DNA of 64,000 bases, from the NCBI GenBank assembly GCA_946811695.1, contig OX328125.1:106087347-106151346 (forward strand), written 5' to 3'. This document shows positions 1-10,921 of the stretch, piece by piece. The DNA is from Gonocerus acuteangulatus (taxonomy: Eukaryota > Arthropoda > Insecta > Hemiptera > Coreidae). The position numbers and the translations under genes are program-made. The stretch's first letter is position 1. The number at the start of each line of letters is the position of its first letter. The notes under the pieces were generated by a model, which made no database searches, had not been told where the DNA came from, and worked only from the letters and a program-made list of their open reading frames with translations.

Positions 1-82
1 CAGATTGCTTATCACCTCGACGGATAACAATCTAATCTTCATAAGAATATACGTATGGTGTCTTTGGAGAGTACCACCTTTT
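1..82. repeat. Fragment of PLE-like terminal repeat joined to another repeat
   Basis: Bases 5-45 match, with a few changes, a segment that follows the hammerhead-like Penelope motif at 51.73-51.78 kb and its inverse at 45.72-45.77 kb (shared core ATCACCTCGACGG). Bases 50-82 match 31.72-31.75 kb, which is an uninterrupted version of the target into which the following HINE-A copy inserted. No gene is visible. Confidence 0.6.
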
Positions 83-201
83 AGCACTTTCCTCCGAAGG
101 AAAGTAGCTATTGAGGTTGGACTCATGACGGAATTTTTGAAAAATTTCTTCAAATCTTTATCGATCCTACCTAGTAGACACCGAAAATGACCCCCGTTAA
201 A

Positions 202-259
<58 letters not shown>

Positions 260-1184
260 GTGTGTGTGTCTGTTAACACGATAGCGGCCAGAGTTTTTGT
301 TTTTTCGTCACGAAAAAACATTCAATATATATATAGCATTCAATTAGCAAACGATTGAACGAGTTCGTTAACCACCAAAGTCGGTCCACCGGAAGGGGGG
401 GTTTACCCCGAACCCAAAACACTAATTTGACTATGTCAGCCGTAATATTTGTTATATTTCAACGAAACTTGGTATTCGTAGTGGCAATATAGAGAGAAAA
501 GTGAGATATAAAAATGAACTAAATCGGCTCATTAGGAGGGGGGTTTACTCCGGACCCACAATACCAATTCGCCATTACCAGCCGTGATTTTTGGTATATT
601 TCGACGAAACTCGGTATTCGTAGTGGTAATCTACAGGTAAATATGTGTTGTAAAAATAAACTAAATCGGTTTATTAGAAGGGGGGGTTTACTCCCGACCC
701 AAATTCTTAATATACTCATACCGGTCGTAATTTCTGCTGTATTGTAACGAAACGCGGTATACGTCGTGGGTAACTCATGAGAAAGAAGTGTTGTAAAAAT
801 GAGCTGAATCGGTCAATCGTAAAGCGGGGGTTTAATTTGTAATATATTTCAATAGAAAAGCCCGCCAAACGTAGGTTCACAAAGCCGCCGCAAGGAGCGC
901 TTTCTACCACTAGAGTGACTGTATCCTGTTCCTGCGTTAGATCAAAATACGATAATATGAGGTTTTTTGTATTTATTACGTAGTGTAGTAGGTACCATGT
1001 GTAAACATAACTCTGGAAGCAAATTAATAATTGATCAGTTACTCATTACAAATTTAAAAGAGAACTATTCATGTTTTTATTTTATTTATGTAGGATATTT
1101 TAAGCAAATTGTTCTGGAAAGCAGTCTGCACTACCCAAATTCTGAGGAAAGTGCTTAGTTATGCAGCTCCTGCGTGACGGACTT
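83..1184 (+). mobile_element. HINE-A copy 1 (Helentron-like non-autonomous element)
   Basis: Reference copy for family A. The 5' end is AGCACTTTCCTC followed by GAAGGAAAG, a small palindrome. The same 12 bases return inverted near the 3' end as GAGGAAAGTGCT, and are followed by a hairpin (GCAG-CTC-CTGC) and GACGGACTTT next to a T run. A (TA)n tract lies at about 209-253, then about four degenerate units of roughly 150 bp, each with a G run, a TTTACTCCGGACCCA-like segment and a CGAAACTTGGTATTCGTAGT-like segment. There is no Rep/helicase frame; the short minus-strand frames here are internal-repeat artefacts. Subterminal inverted repeats, a microsatellite and a 3' hairpin beside a T run are known features of DINE-1/HINE Helentron derivatives. 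That assignment is inference; the repeat family itself is directly visible. Confidence 0.7.
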
Positions 1185-1362
1185 TTTTTTGTGTGTGCCT
1201 GTGTTATTATAAATGAAATTGTCGTAGACTAACAACATTTTGTTCAAACTTGCTTAAACCAATTGTATTCTAAACCAAACCATCATATATAAAATAATAG
1301 AAAAAATAAATTAATTATAACAAAATTAAAAATAGTTTCAGTTACATTAAGGACCGAGTGAA

Positions 1363-1590
1363 AATAGCTGCGGTAAATCATACATAGGAGAATCGGAACA
1401 GCTACTGTAATAGATGCGATAAAGCATACATAGGGGAATCGGAACAGCTACTGTAATAGCTGCGGTAAATCATACATAGGAGAATCGGAACAGCTACTGT
1501 AATAGCTGCGGTAAAGCATACATAGGGAAATCGGAACAGCTACTGTAATAGCTGCGGTAAAGCATACATAGGAGAATCGGAACAGCTACT
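1363..1590 (+). repeat. 46-bp tandem repeat, 5 units, from PLE GIY-YIG coding sequence
   Basis: Five units begin at 1363, 1409, 1455, 1501 and 1547, each containing GCGGTAAA, CATACATAGG and CGGAACAGCTACTGT. The last unit runs directly into the GIY-YIG frame and encodes its N-terminal part (CGKAYIGESEQLL). Because 46 is not a multiple of three, each extra unit shifts the frame, so the array looks like an expansion inside a dead retroelement rather than a protein repeat. Confidence 0.9.
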
Positions 1591-1846
1591 TCGAAAACGT
1601 ATTAAACAACACGCTCAATATATTGACAATGGAGAAAACAAAACGGAGTTGGCTTATCATGCTATAAAATATGGTCATGATTTTGATTTTGAAAACATCA
1701 GAATATTAGGGAAAGAAAGAAATAGAATGAAAAGAAAGATTAAAGAAAACATACACATCATTAAAAACAGGAAAAAAGTGATAAATAAAAAAATGGAAAT
1801 ACACCATCTTAATAATATTTTCATTAATTTATTTGATAAAAAATAG
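1541..1846 (+). pseudogene. Penelope-like element, GIY-YIG endonuclease C-terminal fragment
   Basis: An open frame of 101 codons ends at TAG 1844-1846. It reads CNSCGKAYIGES, then RKRIKQH, LAYHAIKYGHDFDFENI, KERNRMKRKIKENIHI and a lysine/asparagine-rich end. This is the order seen in the GIY-YIG nuclease at the C terminus of Penelope-like retroelements: a paired-cysteine segment before the YIG motif, R-K-R-I-K-x-H, A-x-H-A-x-x-x-G-H, and K-R-K-I-K-E. The reverse transcriptase part that should lie upstream is absent, replaced by the 46-bp array and unrelated sequence. In a live element this nuclease would nick the target DNA. The frame is uninterrupted, but a truncated remnant is far more likely than a gene. 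The true start is lost; the ATG at 1649 lies inside the domain. Confidence 0.85.
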
Positions 1847-2060
1847 GAAAATGGTGGGTTGTGTATTTTTTTTTTTTTTTAGGACTATATTTCATCTGTT
1901 AATTAAAATCAATTTTAATTTTATGACAGACCGATTATCGATCAGCTGACTATTTGACACCATATTGGATTCGTTCAGTCAATGACCAGTTTAGACGAGG
2001 CCCTGCTAGTGGAAGGTTCTATTCCTCAGGTTGAGGCTGAATTTAATGTTTAAGTATGTT

Positions 2061-2101
2061 CCCCTAAAGAGGCACCAATAAGGGTGCGAAACATGTAGGG
2101 G
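2061..2101 (+). ncRNA. Hammerhead-ribozyme-like motif in PLE 3' region
   Basis: Downstream of the GIY-YIG remnant in the same orientation. Stem I is CCC 2061-2063 with GGG 2098-2100. The core is CTAAAGA 2064-2070 (hammerhead CUGANGA, with G5 changed to A). Stem II is GCACC 2072-2076 with GGTGC 2083-2087. GAA is 2088-2090, a self-complementary stem III ACATGT is 2091-2096, and the cleavage-position base is A 2097. One extra base (2071) separates core and stem II, as in the other copies in this window. PLEs are known to carry hammerhead motifs. The core change suggests this copy is inactive. Confidence 0.6.
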
Positions 2102-2287
2102 AGATAAATAAAGAAGAGTAAAAGTGTGTGGCGATATTTTATTGACCTTCCGCCTTATTCGCCAGTTATATATATTTGAGAAGATATGGTCGACCGTTCG
2201 GAAGTAGGAAGCGTTGATCGTCGGGGTTTCGGTCAGCGTTCTTATTCAATAAAACACATTTTATTTGCTAAAATGTATATTTATTGC
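2102..2287. other. PLE 3' region and junction, no gene
   Basis: AT-rich sequence following the GIY-YIG remnant, probably the rest of its terminal repeat (AAGAGTAAAAGTGTG, CCTTCCGCC). From about 2215 it meets a second, opposite-strand PLE-like fragment. No coding potential is visible. Confidence 0.4.
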
Positions 2288-2327
2288 CGCCAACGTTTCG
2301 GCTTGCTATACAAGCCATCTTCAGGGC
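2288..2327 (-). ncRNA. Hammerhead-ribozyme-like motif, second PLE fragment
   Basis: On the minus strand: GCC, the core CTGAAGA (matches CUGANGA), an extra T, stem II GGCTTG/CAAGCC with a TATAG loop, GAA, self-complementary ACGT, T at the cleavage position, then GGC. Stem I is GCC/GGC. Flanking TATTGCCGCC and AATAAAACACATTTTATTTGC resemble PLE terminal repeats. All core bases are present, so this could fold as a minimal type I hammerhead. Confidence 0.65.
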
Positions 2328-2400
2328 TGTAAAAACATATATGGTATAACAATGGTAAGGACAAAAAAAAAAAGGCTAGAAACATTAACATAAATATGAG

Positions 2401-2417
2401 TACCTATATGCTTGAAA

Positions 2418-2481
<64 letters not shown>

Positions 2482-2631
2482 TAATAATAGCAATGTAAAT
2501 AAATATACATGTATATGGTATCCAAGCGAATACAGTACAAGTGTCATAGTAACATACCTAAATATGAGTAACATACATAAATATGAGTACCTATATGCTT
2601 GAAAATATAAATATAAATATATATATATACA

Positions 2632-2674
<43 letters not shown>

Positions 2675-2700
2675 TAATAATAGCAATATAAATATATATA
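2401..2700. repeat. (TA)n microsatellites inside a duplicated block
   Basis: Two copies of a roughly 190-bp block (GAGTACCTATATGCTTGAAA, ATAAATATAAATA, a (TA)n run, then AGTATAATAATAGCAAT) start near 2398 and 2585. Each carries its own TA tract, about 2431-2478 and 2617-2671. Confidence 0.85.
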
Positions 2701-2705
2701 TTTGA

Positions 2706-3102
2706 ACTAAGGGTCATTTAATGAATAATAATAAATTAATTTATTCATAAATTTTCACAATGATTTTGAGATTCCACATAAAAAAGTGAGTGAATGTTGG
2801 AGTAAAAGTTGCCTTTTTGACTAGTAAGTACTTTCTCCCCATGTATCGGGAATATTGTAGAAGAGATAACCTTTATGTTAGAATTATCTTCAAACCATTT
2901 CCGTGTACTTACCGCAGCCGTAGTCTTACACTACACTTAAGGTTACATACCCTTTCAAAAACACAATATACCTTTCCAACTTTCTCTCAGTTCTTGGGAA
3001 AAAAAATGATGCGTCATTTTTTGTTTTCATCAAATGTCTAAATATTTTCAAATCATTTCGCTCACTTAACGAGGATTGCACACCTGCGGCAGAAAGAATG
3101 AC
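2706..3102. other. No recognisable feature
   Basis: AT-rich sequence. The short open frame at 2790-3041 has no recognisable protein similarity and is not supported as a gene. Confidence 0.5.
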
Positions 3103-3110
3103 CTACAAAC

Positions 3111-3391
3111 CATGGGCGTATATAGGAAATATTTTCGGAGGGGGCAGGGAAAATTTCGGGGGGGGGGGCTGAGACCATTTCCGGGGTATGGAATACTAAA
3201 AATTTAGATCTTGGAAGAGTTTTAGCCAATTTAAACGCTATTACACCCAAAACAGAATATTTTTTATGAACTAAATGATCTTATTTAATTTATTTTTAAG
3301 GGTTTTATAAAATTTTTACCGATCAAATCAAAATTTCGGGGGGGGGGGGGGAGCAGCCCTCTCAGCCCCGCCCCCCTTATATACGCCCATG
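3111..3391. mobile_element. 281-bp MITE with 8-bp target duplication (hAT-like)
   Basis: Terminal inverted repeats CATGGGCGTATATA (start) and TATATACGCCCATG (end) are flanked by direct repeats CTACAAAC at 3103-3110 and 3392-3399. The interior has G runs (11 at about 3158, 13 at about 3339) next to AAATTTC and a segment reused at 42.98-43.18 kb. An 8-bp duplication with TIRs points to hAT or a related 8-bp class; the superfamily cannot be fixed from the ends alone. Confidence 0.8.
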
Positions 3392-3399
3392 CTACAAAC

Positions 3400-4420
3400 A
3401 TCTGCACAATAAATGATTTTCCCAAAACAATTAAAATAAACAACCCAAAATTTTGGGAAATATCTATAAACTGGAGCATAAAATAACGTACGTGTTGAAT
3501 AAATTATTGATTCATTTTGCCACCTAAACCAACGAATATGCCGTTTTTTTCGTGCCGGTAAGCAATTTTTGTAACTTCACGATTGAACTTATTGGTGTAA
3601 AGTTGCTCTGGCAAAAAAATTTGCTTAAATAATTGAATAATTTGAGGTTCACCGGATTTTTTGTTCTGCGAGTGTATATGTTTGTAAGCCATCTATTTTT
3701 GTCTGTGGTATATGAAAACGAACAATCAATGTATTATTAGTTATTGGTCAAAAAAAGCTTATAGAGAGCCATTTCACTTTTTGTTAAAAATCTAGTAACG
3801 TACTTAGGATTTTAAAGAAATATTAATTATTTCGAAAATAGTGAACAATTCTTCATTTTTTATTAAAACTTGCGTCTAAAATTGACCATAAAATCGTTAT
3901 AATTCAATGAATCGGAAACATCCCACGTACTTTACTAGCAAATATCATTTGGAAACTGCTGCAGATCGGCGGAAAATTGCAGGCTCTACTGCAACTACTG
4001 GAATGAAAAAATTAGTTTTGAAAAAATCGACTTTGATGTACTGAAATGTTCATTTCTTCTGCTTTATAAACCATCCCATGTTATTCCCCCAGTTTATAAA
4101 CCAACCTACTGATAATTCCCGATTACACGAAATTTTAAACAATGCCTCAAAAATTGAATATATACACATTTATAACTATATAAAAAACTCCTTGAAATCG
4201 AGATCTTCATTAATTTCTGATTGACATAATAATAATAATAATAAATCACAAAAAAAAAACTAGAATTGCAAATAAAAACTAACATTTAATATTAGATAAT
4301 CCGTTTTTGCACTGTTTTCTCTAACTAAAGGTAATTTTAATAATCATATCTTAGTTACGAAATTGTATTATATATTTAGTATATGTATAGAAATATTCCT
4401 TAAATTTAATGCGTAGACGA
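3400..4420. other. No recognisable feature
   Basis: AT-rich, with short A runs and an (AAT)n run at about 4228-4242. No supported gene, RNA or repeat relation within the window. Confidence 0.5.
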
Positions 4421-4609
4421 TTTTTTTTTCGTTTTTAACGGCGCATCAACTATTTAGCTATTAGCGCCGGGCTATATACAGGTTACCACCCTTTTCTACT
4501 GCCAACAGTACGTGGTCGGTCACCCATTCAGGTACTGACCACGCCCGACGTTGCTTAACTTCGGTGATCTACGGGAACCGGTGCATTCAACGTGGCTATG
4601 GCCGTTGGC
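4421..4609 (-). mobile_element. 5S rRNA-derived SINE (SINE3-like)
   Basis: Read on the minus strand, 4609-4501 is a near-complete 5S rRNA: GCCAACGGCCATAGCCACG, ACCGGTTCCCG, GATCACCGAAGTTAAGCAAC, GTCGGGCGTGGTCAGTACC, TGGGTGACCG and a closing GTTGGC. The internal control region (A box to C box) is intact. About 11 bases are missing just after TGGGTGACCG, and one or two bases are missing near the GTTCCCGTAGATCACC step. A body follows (AAAAGGGTGGTAACCTGTAT), then GGCGCTAATAGC..GATGCGCCG and an A-rich tail. A 5S head fused to a non-rRNA body is the definition of SINE3 elements. It is not a functional 5S gene. Confidence 0.85.
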
Positions 4610-4610
4610 T

Positions 4611-5005
4611 GAATAGAAGATGTATTTATTTTTAGTTAAACTTTATTATTTCACATAGTATCTGTATCTTATGTAATTAGAACATATGTGTGTAAGTTTT
4701 GTGTTAGGGTATGCTTATGTATGTATTACTAACATAGGACTAAAAACATTGTATAAGGTCAACTCCTTGCAATGGGGAAACCTTGTACGCAATAAATAAA
4801 TTTAATTGAATTCTTCTTCTTTATCCTTTTTTCTTCATAATTTCTTGTTTCTTCATACAAACAAAAAAATTTGAAATGGATCAGAAATCAAATTTTTGGC
4901 ACGTTTAAAAACTGTTCCGCCACATAACACTTATGGATATCATTTTTGATTTCTTAAGTAAACATTTAAACCCATAGAAAAAAAATGGTAGAAATAAAGT
5001 TACAA
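4611..5005. other. No recognisable feature
   Basis: AT-rich. An AATAAATAAATTTAATTG segment at about 4790-4807 could be a retrotransposon 3' end but cannot be confirmed. Confidence 0.4.
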
Positions 5006-5052
5006 CGGCGCTAATGGCCCAGATTTGTCGATGCGCCTTAAAAAAAAAAATA
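5006..5052 (+). mobile_element. SINE 3' tail fragment
   Basis: CGGCGCTAATGGCC, AGATTTGTCGATGCGCC and a poly-A run match the 3' tail of the tRNA-headed SINE at 30.7 kb and of the 5S-headed SINE at 4.4 kb. The head is missing (5' truncation). Confidence 0.75.
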
Positions 5053-5530
5053 GAAAAAAAAATCAAGTTACAAGTCAGTATGTCCCCTTATGTTAATTAA
5101 GCAGCTACTGGTGCAAGAATTGGCTTCAGCTATGAAATCTACTTTGTACAATAACATAAAGCATTTAGTCTTATAAAATACACAATTCTCAGATACAACT
5201 GCAGTATAAGTTATTTTTTAATATCCTTCAAGGCTTCAGACCAAGAGGACCTTTATATTTTATAGGCTTGGCAATGCCTTTACGCACGTAATTCTATATT
5301 TATCTAAAGGCAATGCAAGCCCAACATAGAATTTATGCCTCGTTATAAAGGTCTGCCCTTCCAGAATCTTTCTAAAGTTATTTAAATCCCAAACGGCCTA
5401 TACAAACTATTAATAAACAAGTCCTTGGTATTTTTTCCATTAAAAAATTTATTTTTTCTTTTCGAATAATACAATATAAATTAGTATAAGAATTTAGCTG
5501 AGCGCATTCCATATAAATTTAAAAGCAATC
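5053..5530. other. Mostly featureless; small inverted repeat
   Basis: An imperfect inverted repeat brackets about 5245-5365: GGCTTGGCAATGCCTTTA on one side, TAAAGGCAATGCAAGCC on the other, with outer AGGACCTTTATA and TATAAAGGTCT. Possibly a small MITE remnant. Confidence 0.4.
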
Positions 5531-7707
5531 AAATATATATTGGTTCGGACTAGCTGACAGTTATAATAATAACAAAGAAATCAACATAAGGTTTTCAGGT
5601 AAATATATATTGGTTCGGACTAGCTGGCAGTTATAATAATAACAAAGAAATCAACATAAGGTTTTCAGGTAAATATATATTGGTTCGGACTAGCTGGCAG
5701 TTATAATAATAACAAAGAAATCAACATAAGGTTTTCAGGTAAATATATATTGGTTCGGACTAGCTGACAGTTATAATAATAACAAAGAAATCAACATAAG
5801 GTTTTCAGGTAAATATATATTTGTTCGGACTAGCTGACAGTTATAATAATAACAACGAAATCAACATAAGGTTTTCAGGTAAATATACATTTGTTCGGAC
5901 TAGCTGACAGTTATAATAATAACAAAGAAATCAACATAAGGTTTTCAGGTAAATATACATTTGTTCGGACTAGCTGACAGTTATAATAATAACAAAGAAA
6001 TCAACATAAGGTTTTCAGGTAAATATATATTTGTTCGGACTAGCTGACAGTTATAATAATAACAAAGAAATCAACATAAGGTTTTCAGGTAAATATACAT
6101 TTGTTCGGACTAGCTGACAGTTATAATAATAACAAAGAAATCAACATAAGGTTTTCAGGTAAATATACATTGGTTCGGACTAGCTGACAGTTATAATAAT
6201 AACAAAGAAATCAACATAAGGTTTTCAGATAAATATATATTTGTTCGGACTAGCTGACAGTTATAATAATAACAACGAAATCAACATAAGGTTTTCAGGT
6301 AAATATACATTTGTTCGGACTAGCTGACAGTTATAATAATAACAAAGAAATCAACATAAGGTTTTCAGGTAAATATACATTTGTTCGGACTAGCTGACAG
6401 TTATAATAATAACAAAAAAATCAACATAAGGTTTTCAGGTAAATATACATTTTTTCGGACTAGCTGACAGTTATAATAATAACAAAGAAATCAACATAAG
6501 GTTTTCAGGTAAATATACATTTGTTCGGACTAGCTGACAGTTATAATAATAACAAAAAAATCAACATAAGGTTTTCAGGTAAATATACATTTGTTCGGAC
6601 TAGCTGACAGTTATAATAATAACAAAGAAATCAACATAAGGTTTTCAGGTAAATATACATTTGTTCGGACTAGCTGACAGTTATAATAATAACAAAAAAA
6701 TCAACATAAGGTTTTCAGGTAAATATATATTTGTTCGGACTAGCTGACAGTTATAATAATAACAACGAAATCAACATAAGGTTTTCAGGTAAATATACAT
6801 TTGTTCGGACTAGCTGACAGTTATAATAATAACAAAGAAATCAACATAAGGTTTTCAGGTAAATATACATTTGTTCGGACTAGCTGACAGTTATAATAAT
6901 AACAAAAAAATCAACATAAGGTTTTCAGGTAAATATACATTTTTTCGGACTAGCTGACAGTTATAATAATAACAAAGAAATCAACATAAGGTTTTCAGGT
7001 AAATATACATTTGTTCGGACTAGCTGACAGTTATAATAATAACAAAAAAATCAACATAAGGTTTTCAGGTAAATATACATTTGTTCGGACTAGCTGACAG
7101 TTATAATAATAACAAAGAAATCAACATAAGGTTTTCAGGTAAATATACATTTGTTCGGACTAGCTGACAGTTATAATAATAACAAAAAAATCAACATAAG
7201 GTTTTCAGGTAAATATACATTTGTTCGGACTAGCTGACAGTTATAATAATAACAAAGAAATCAACATAAGGTTTTCAGGTAAATATACATTTGTTCGGAC
7301 TAGCTGACAGTTATAATAATAACAAAGAAATCAACATAAGGTTTTCAGGTAAATATACATTTGTTCGGACTAGCTGACAGTTATAATAATAACAAAAAAA
7401 TCAACATAAGGTTTTCAGGTAAATATATATTTGTTCGGACTAGCTGACAGTTATAATAATAACAAAGAAATCAACATAAGGTTTTCAGGTAAATATACAT
7501 TTGTTCGGACTAGCTGACAGTTATAATAATAACAAAGAAATCAACATAAGGTTTTCAGGTAAATATACATTTGTTCGGACTAGCTGACAGTTATAATAAT
7601 AACAAAAAAATCAACATAAGGTTTTCAGGTAAATATATATTTGTTCGGACTAGCTGACAGTTATAATAATAACAAAGAAATCAACATAAGGTTTTCAGGT
7701 AAATATA
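5531..7707. repeat. 70-bp satellite, about 31 units (left block)
   Basis: The unit is AAATATA(T/C)AT, T(T/G)GTTCGGACTAGCTGACAG, TTATAATAATAACAA, a variable triplet (AGA, CGA or AAA), AATCAACATAAGG and TTTTCAGGT. Variant patterns show higher-order structure: units starting 6231-6651 (seven units, 490 bp) repeat in the same order at 6721-7141, and a three-unit block repeats at 7281-7490 and 7491-7700. The array is interrupted at 7708 by a foldback transposon and resumes at 9427. Confidence 0.95.
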
Positions 7708-9424
7708 CAGGGTGTCCCGTAAATGTCTAGTCATATTGTGAGGGGTGATAGAGGACCCTTAGGGGAACAAAAAATGTTCTATGACGATTTCCCGAATTCC
7801 CGCCCATAAGGGAGAAAACGTCGTTTTATTGTTTTTTCGAGACAAACGTACTTTTTAGAAGAATAATCGTTGTAGCTCCGTCCCAGGTGATACTACTAAA
7901 ACGGGTGTGAAACCAATCGAAAGCTGAGTAAATTTAATATAAGACTAGTTGAGAGTAAACGTAAAAATGAATGAATGTAAGTATGTATATCTTACCAAAA
8001 GAAGGCAATTCTAAATTTCCTGACATTTTATTGATATTTCTTTCCAGCGTTACTCCTCAATAAGGAGGATCTGAGATTTCCGGGTTTCAGAAAAACTTCC
8101 TCATTTAACTAGCTTTCCATTCATGTATCACAACCCTGGGTTATTAAAGTATTTGAACGATTTAAGAACAAAAGTTTTAAAAAAAACATGGATCTGAGAA
8201 AAGAAAATTATATTTTTTTCTTCAATTTATTCAAAAAGCTGAAGGGAAATATTTTTTTTTATAAATGTTTACATAAATATTAAGTAAATATTTACTTAAA
8301 AGAATAAAAAAAATTACTTCCACGGATATAAAAAAAAAATCTTAAAACATTAAATAAATAAAATACACATTTATTTTGAATTTATTAATTCAGGTAACTA
8401 ATACTGGGTCCAGGAGGCGGCCATTAAGGAACCCCAACCATACATTAACCTCAAAAATTACTATTTTTACCTAAATCACGCATTTGAACACATTTTTACA
8501 GGACTATGTACATATTATTTATGAGGGATAGAATTTTTAATTACCACAACAAAAACGCATGGGCTCAGAATCCCAGTGAGTTTCACAAGCGTAGCCATCA
8601 GTATTAATTTAAGGTAAAGCATTTGTTTTCTAAATATAAGTACCTGTAAAAATGTGTTCAAATGTGTGATCTAGGTAAAAATAATAATTTTTGAGATTAA
8701 TGTATGGTTGGGGTTCCTTAATGGCCGCCTCCTGGACCCAGTATTAGTTACCTGAATTAACAAATTCAAAATAAATCTGTATTTCATTTATTTACTCTTT
8801 TAGGAATTTTTTTTATATTCGTGGAAGTAATTTTTTTTATTGTTTTAAGTAAATATTTACTTAATATTTATAAAAATAAATATTTCCCTTCAGCTTTTTG
8901 AATAAACTGAAGAAAAAAATATAATTTTCTTTTCTCAGATCCATGTTTTTTTTAAAACTTTTGTTCTTAAATCGTTCAAATACTTCAATAACCCAGGGTT
9001 GTGATACATGAATGGAAAGCTAGTTAAATGCGGAAGTTTTTCTAAAACCCGGAAATCTTAGATCCTCCTTATTGAGGAGTAACGCTGGAAAGAAATATCA
9101 ATAAAATGTCAGGAAATTTAGAATTGCCTTGTTTTTGTAAGATATACATACTTACATTTATTCATTTTTACGTTTACTCCCAACTAGTCTTATAGTAAAT
9201 TTACTCAGCTTTCGATTGGTTTCACTCCTTTTCTAGTAGTACCACCTGGGACGGAGCTACAACGATTATGTTTCTAAAAACCACGTTTGTCTCGATAAAA
9301 CAATAAAACGACGTTTTCTCCCTTATGGGTGAGAATTCGGGAAATCGTCATAGAACATTTTTTGTTCCGCTAAGGGTCCTCTATCACCCCTCTCAATATG
9401 ACTAGACATTTACGGTACACCCTG
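7708..9424. mobile_element. 1.7-kb foldback transposon inserted in the 70-bp satellite
   Basis: Starts CAGGGTGTCCCGTAAATG and ends with its inverse (CATTTACGGTACACCCTG). The TA at 7706-7707 is duplicated at 9425-9426; removing the element and one TA restores a perfect satellite unit. Left arm about 7708-8503 and right arm about 8643-9424 are inverted near-copies, so almost the whole element folds back, leaving a spacer of about 140 bp. No transposase frame is present. TA duplication and CAGGGTGT-type ends fit a Tc1/mariner-like non-autonomous element. Confidence 0.9.
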
Positions 9425-9426
9425 TA

Positions 9427-9848
9427 TATTGGTTCGGACTAGCTGACAGTTATAATAATAACAACGAAATCAACAAAGGTTTTCAGGTAAATATATATTT
9501 GTTCGGACTAGCTGACAGTTATAATAATAACAACGAAATCAACATAAGGTTTTCAGGTAAATATATATTTGTTCGGACTAGCTGACAGTTATAATAATAA
9601 CAAAGAAATCAACATAAGGTTTTTAGGTAAATATATATTTGTTCGGACTAGCTGACAGTTATAATAATAACAAAGAAATCAACATAAGGTTTTCAGATAA
9701 ATATATATTTGTTCGGACTAGCTGACAGTTATAATAATAACAACGAAATCAACATAAGGTTTTCAGGTAAATATACATTTGTTCGGACTAGCTGACAGTT
9801 ATAATAATAACAAAGAAATCAACATAAGGTTTTCAGGTAAATATATGT
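9427..9848. repeat. 70-bp satellite, about 6 units (right block)
   Basis: Continuation of the same array after the foldback insertion, with one unit carrying a 3-base deletion (ATCAACAAAGG, near 9476). It ends near 9848 in sequence unrelated to the array. Confidence 0.95.
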
Positions 9849-9988
9849 ACTATCATTTACACAGCTCATTCGTTTGTTTATTATGTTATATAGGAAGTTA
9901 CAATAAAGAAAAACAAAACTTACGAACTGACTGTGTGCCATACCAGAGGGGCCAAAGGGCAGAAAAAAACTATATCTTTTGAGGGATT

Positions 9989-10276
9989 GGGGGGCGATGT
10001 GAGCTCAGTGGTTGAACTCACCTGAGTTCAAACCCCGAGCAAGCACTAAAGATTTTTTCTTCTAAAGATTCTTTTGTCTTTGTTCATGGGTTGAATTCGG
10101 CCACCCTGGCCGTCCCTAGGCCAACCCAGCCTTTAATTAATATAATAATGGGTACCTTGGGTGCTAATGACTCTAGCAGTCGAAGCAGCAAGGGGAAAAT
10201 CAGGCGGCCGAAGCGTAGTACTGACCACACTATCTCCCTAGTGTGTCGTATGGTCATGAATCAGATACCTCTATAG
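9989..10276 (+). mobile_element. tRNA-derived SINE, copy 1
   Basis: The head GGGGGGCGATGTGAGCTCAG has a pol III A-box-like GAGCTCAGTGGTTGAAC and B-box-like GAGTTCAAACCCC, resembling a degraded tRNA. The body (TTCATGGGTTGAATTCGGCC, CCGTCCCTAGGCCA, GGGTACCTTGG, GCTAATGACTCTAGCAGTCG, GTACTGACCACAC, GGTCATGAATCAGA) is shared with 40.53-40.80 kb. Confidence 0.8.
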
Positions 10277-10280
10277 TATC

Positions 10281-10582
10281 TGCCCCTCAGGCACTTAGCT
10301 CAAATATTATTTATTCAAAGCTTTAAATGACAGCAAATATGAGAAACATGTTTATGATAGAACCTTATAAAATAAAACAGGTGCAGTATGAGATATTATT
10401 TCCGCTTAAAGTCGGCTTCCGCAGGTTTCCTGTGCATTCTGGAGCCTAAAATCTGGCTTTTCTTCTAGATATAATTGGAGTCGATTTTTTTACGAAATAT
10501 GAAATTTAACTGTTTATTTTCCAAGCTATTATGACAATAGGGATAAATACGAAAACGCGTTAAGATTACGCAGTTACTGCGT
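10281..10582. other. No recognisable feature
   Basis: AT-rich sequence with no open frame or repeat relation that I can support. Confidence 0.45.
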
Positions 10583-10583
10583 C

Positions 10584-10629
<46 letters not shown>
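10583..10629. repeat. (TG)n/(TA)n microsatellite
   Basis: A short TGTGTGTG run followed by (TA)n, ending at TATACC. Confidence 0.9.
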
Positions 10630-10634
<5 letters not shown>

Positions 10635-10726
10635 ATATACTTGTTGTAATTTGCTTTAAATCATATAACACAAGCATACTGGATTTATTAAATTTATTCA
10701 TTTTTAAATTTTATATTTGTTCTTTT

Positions 10727-10847
10727 TAGCACTTTCCTCCGAAGGAAAGTAGCTATTGAGGTTGGACTCATGACGGAATTTTTGAAAAAATGTCTTCAAA
10801 TCTTTATCGATCCTACCTTGTAGACAACGAAAATGACCCCCATTAAA

Positions 10848-10921
<74 letters not shown>

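Noticed and set aside
4501..4609. Functional 5S rRNA gene
   Set aside because: Lacks about 11 bases after the C box and is fused to a SINE body and A tail.
5531..7707. CRISPR array
   Set aside because: Units are contiguous 70-bp repeats with no unique spacers, in a eukaryotic repeat context.
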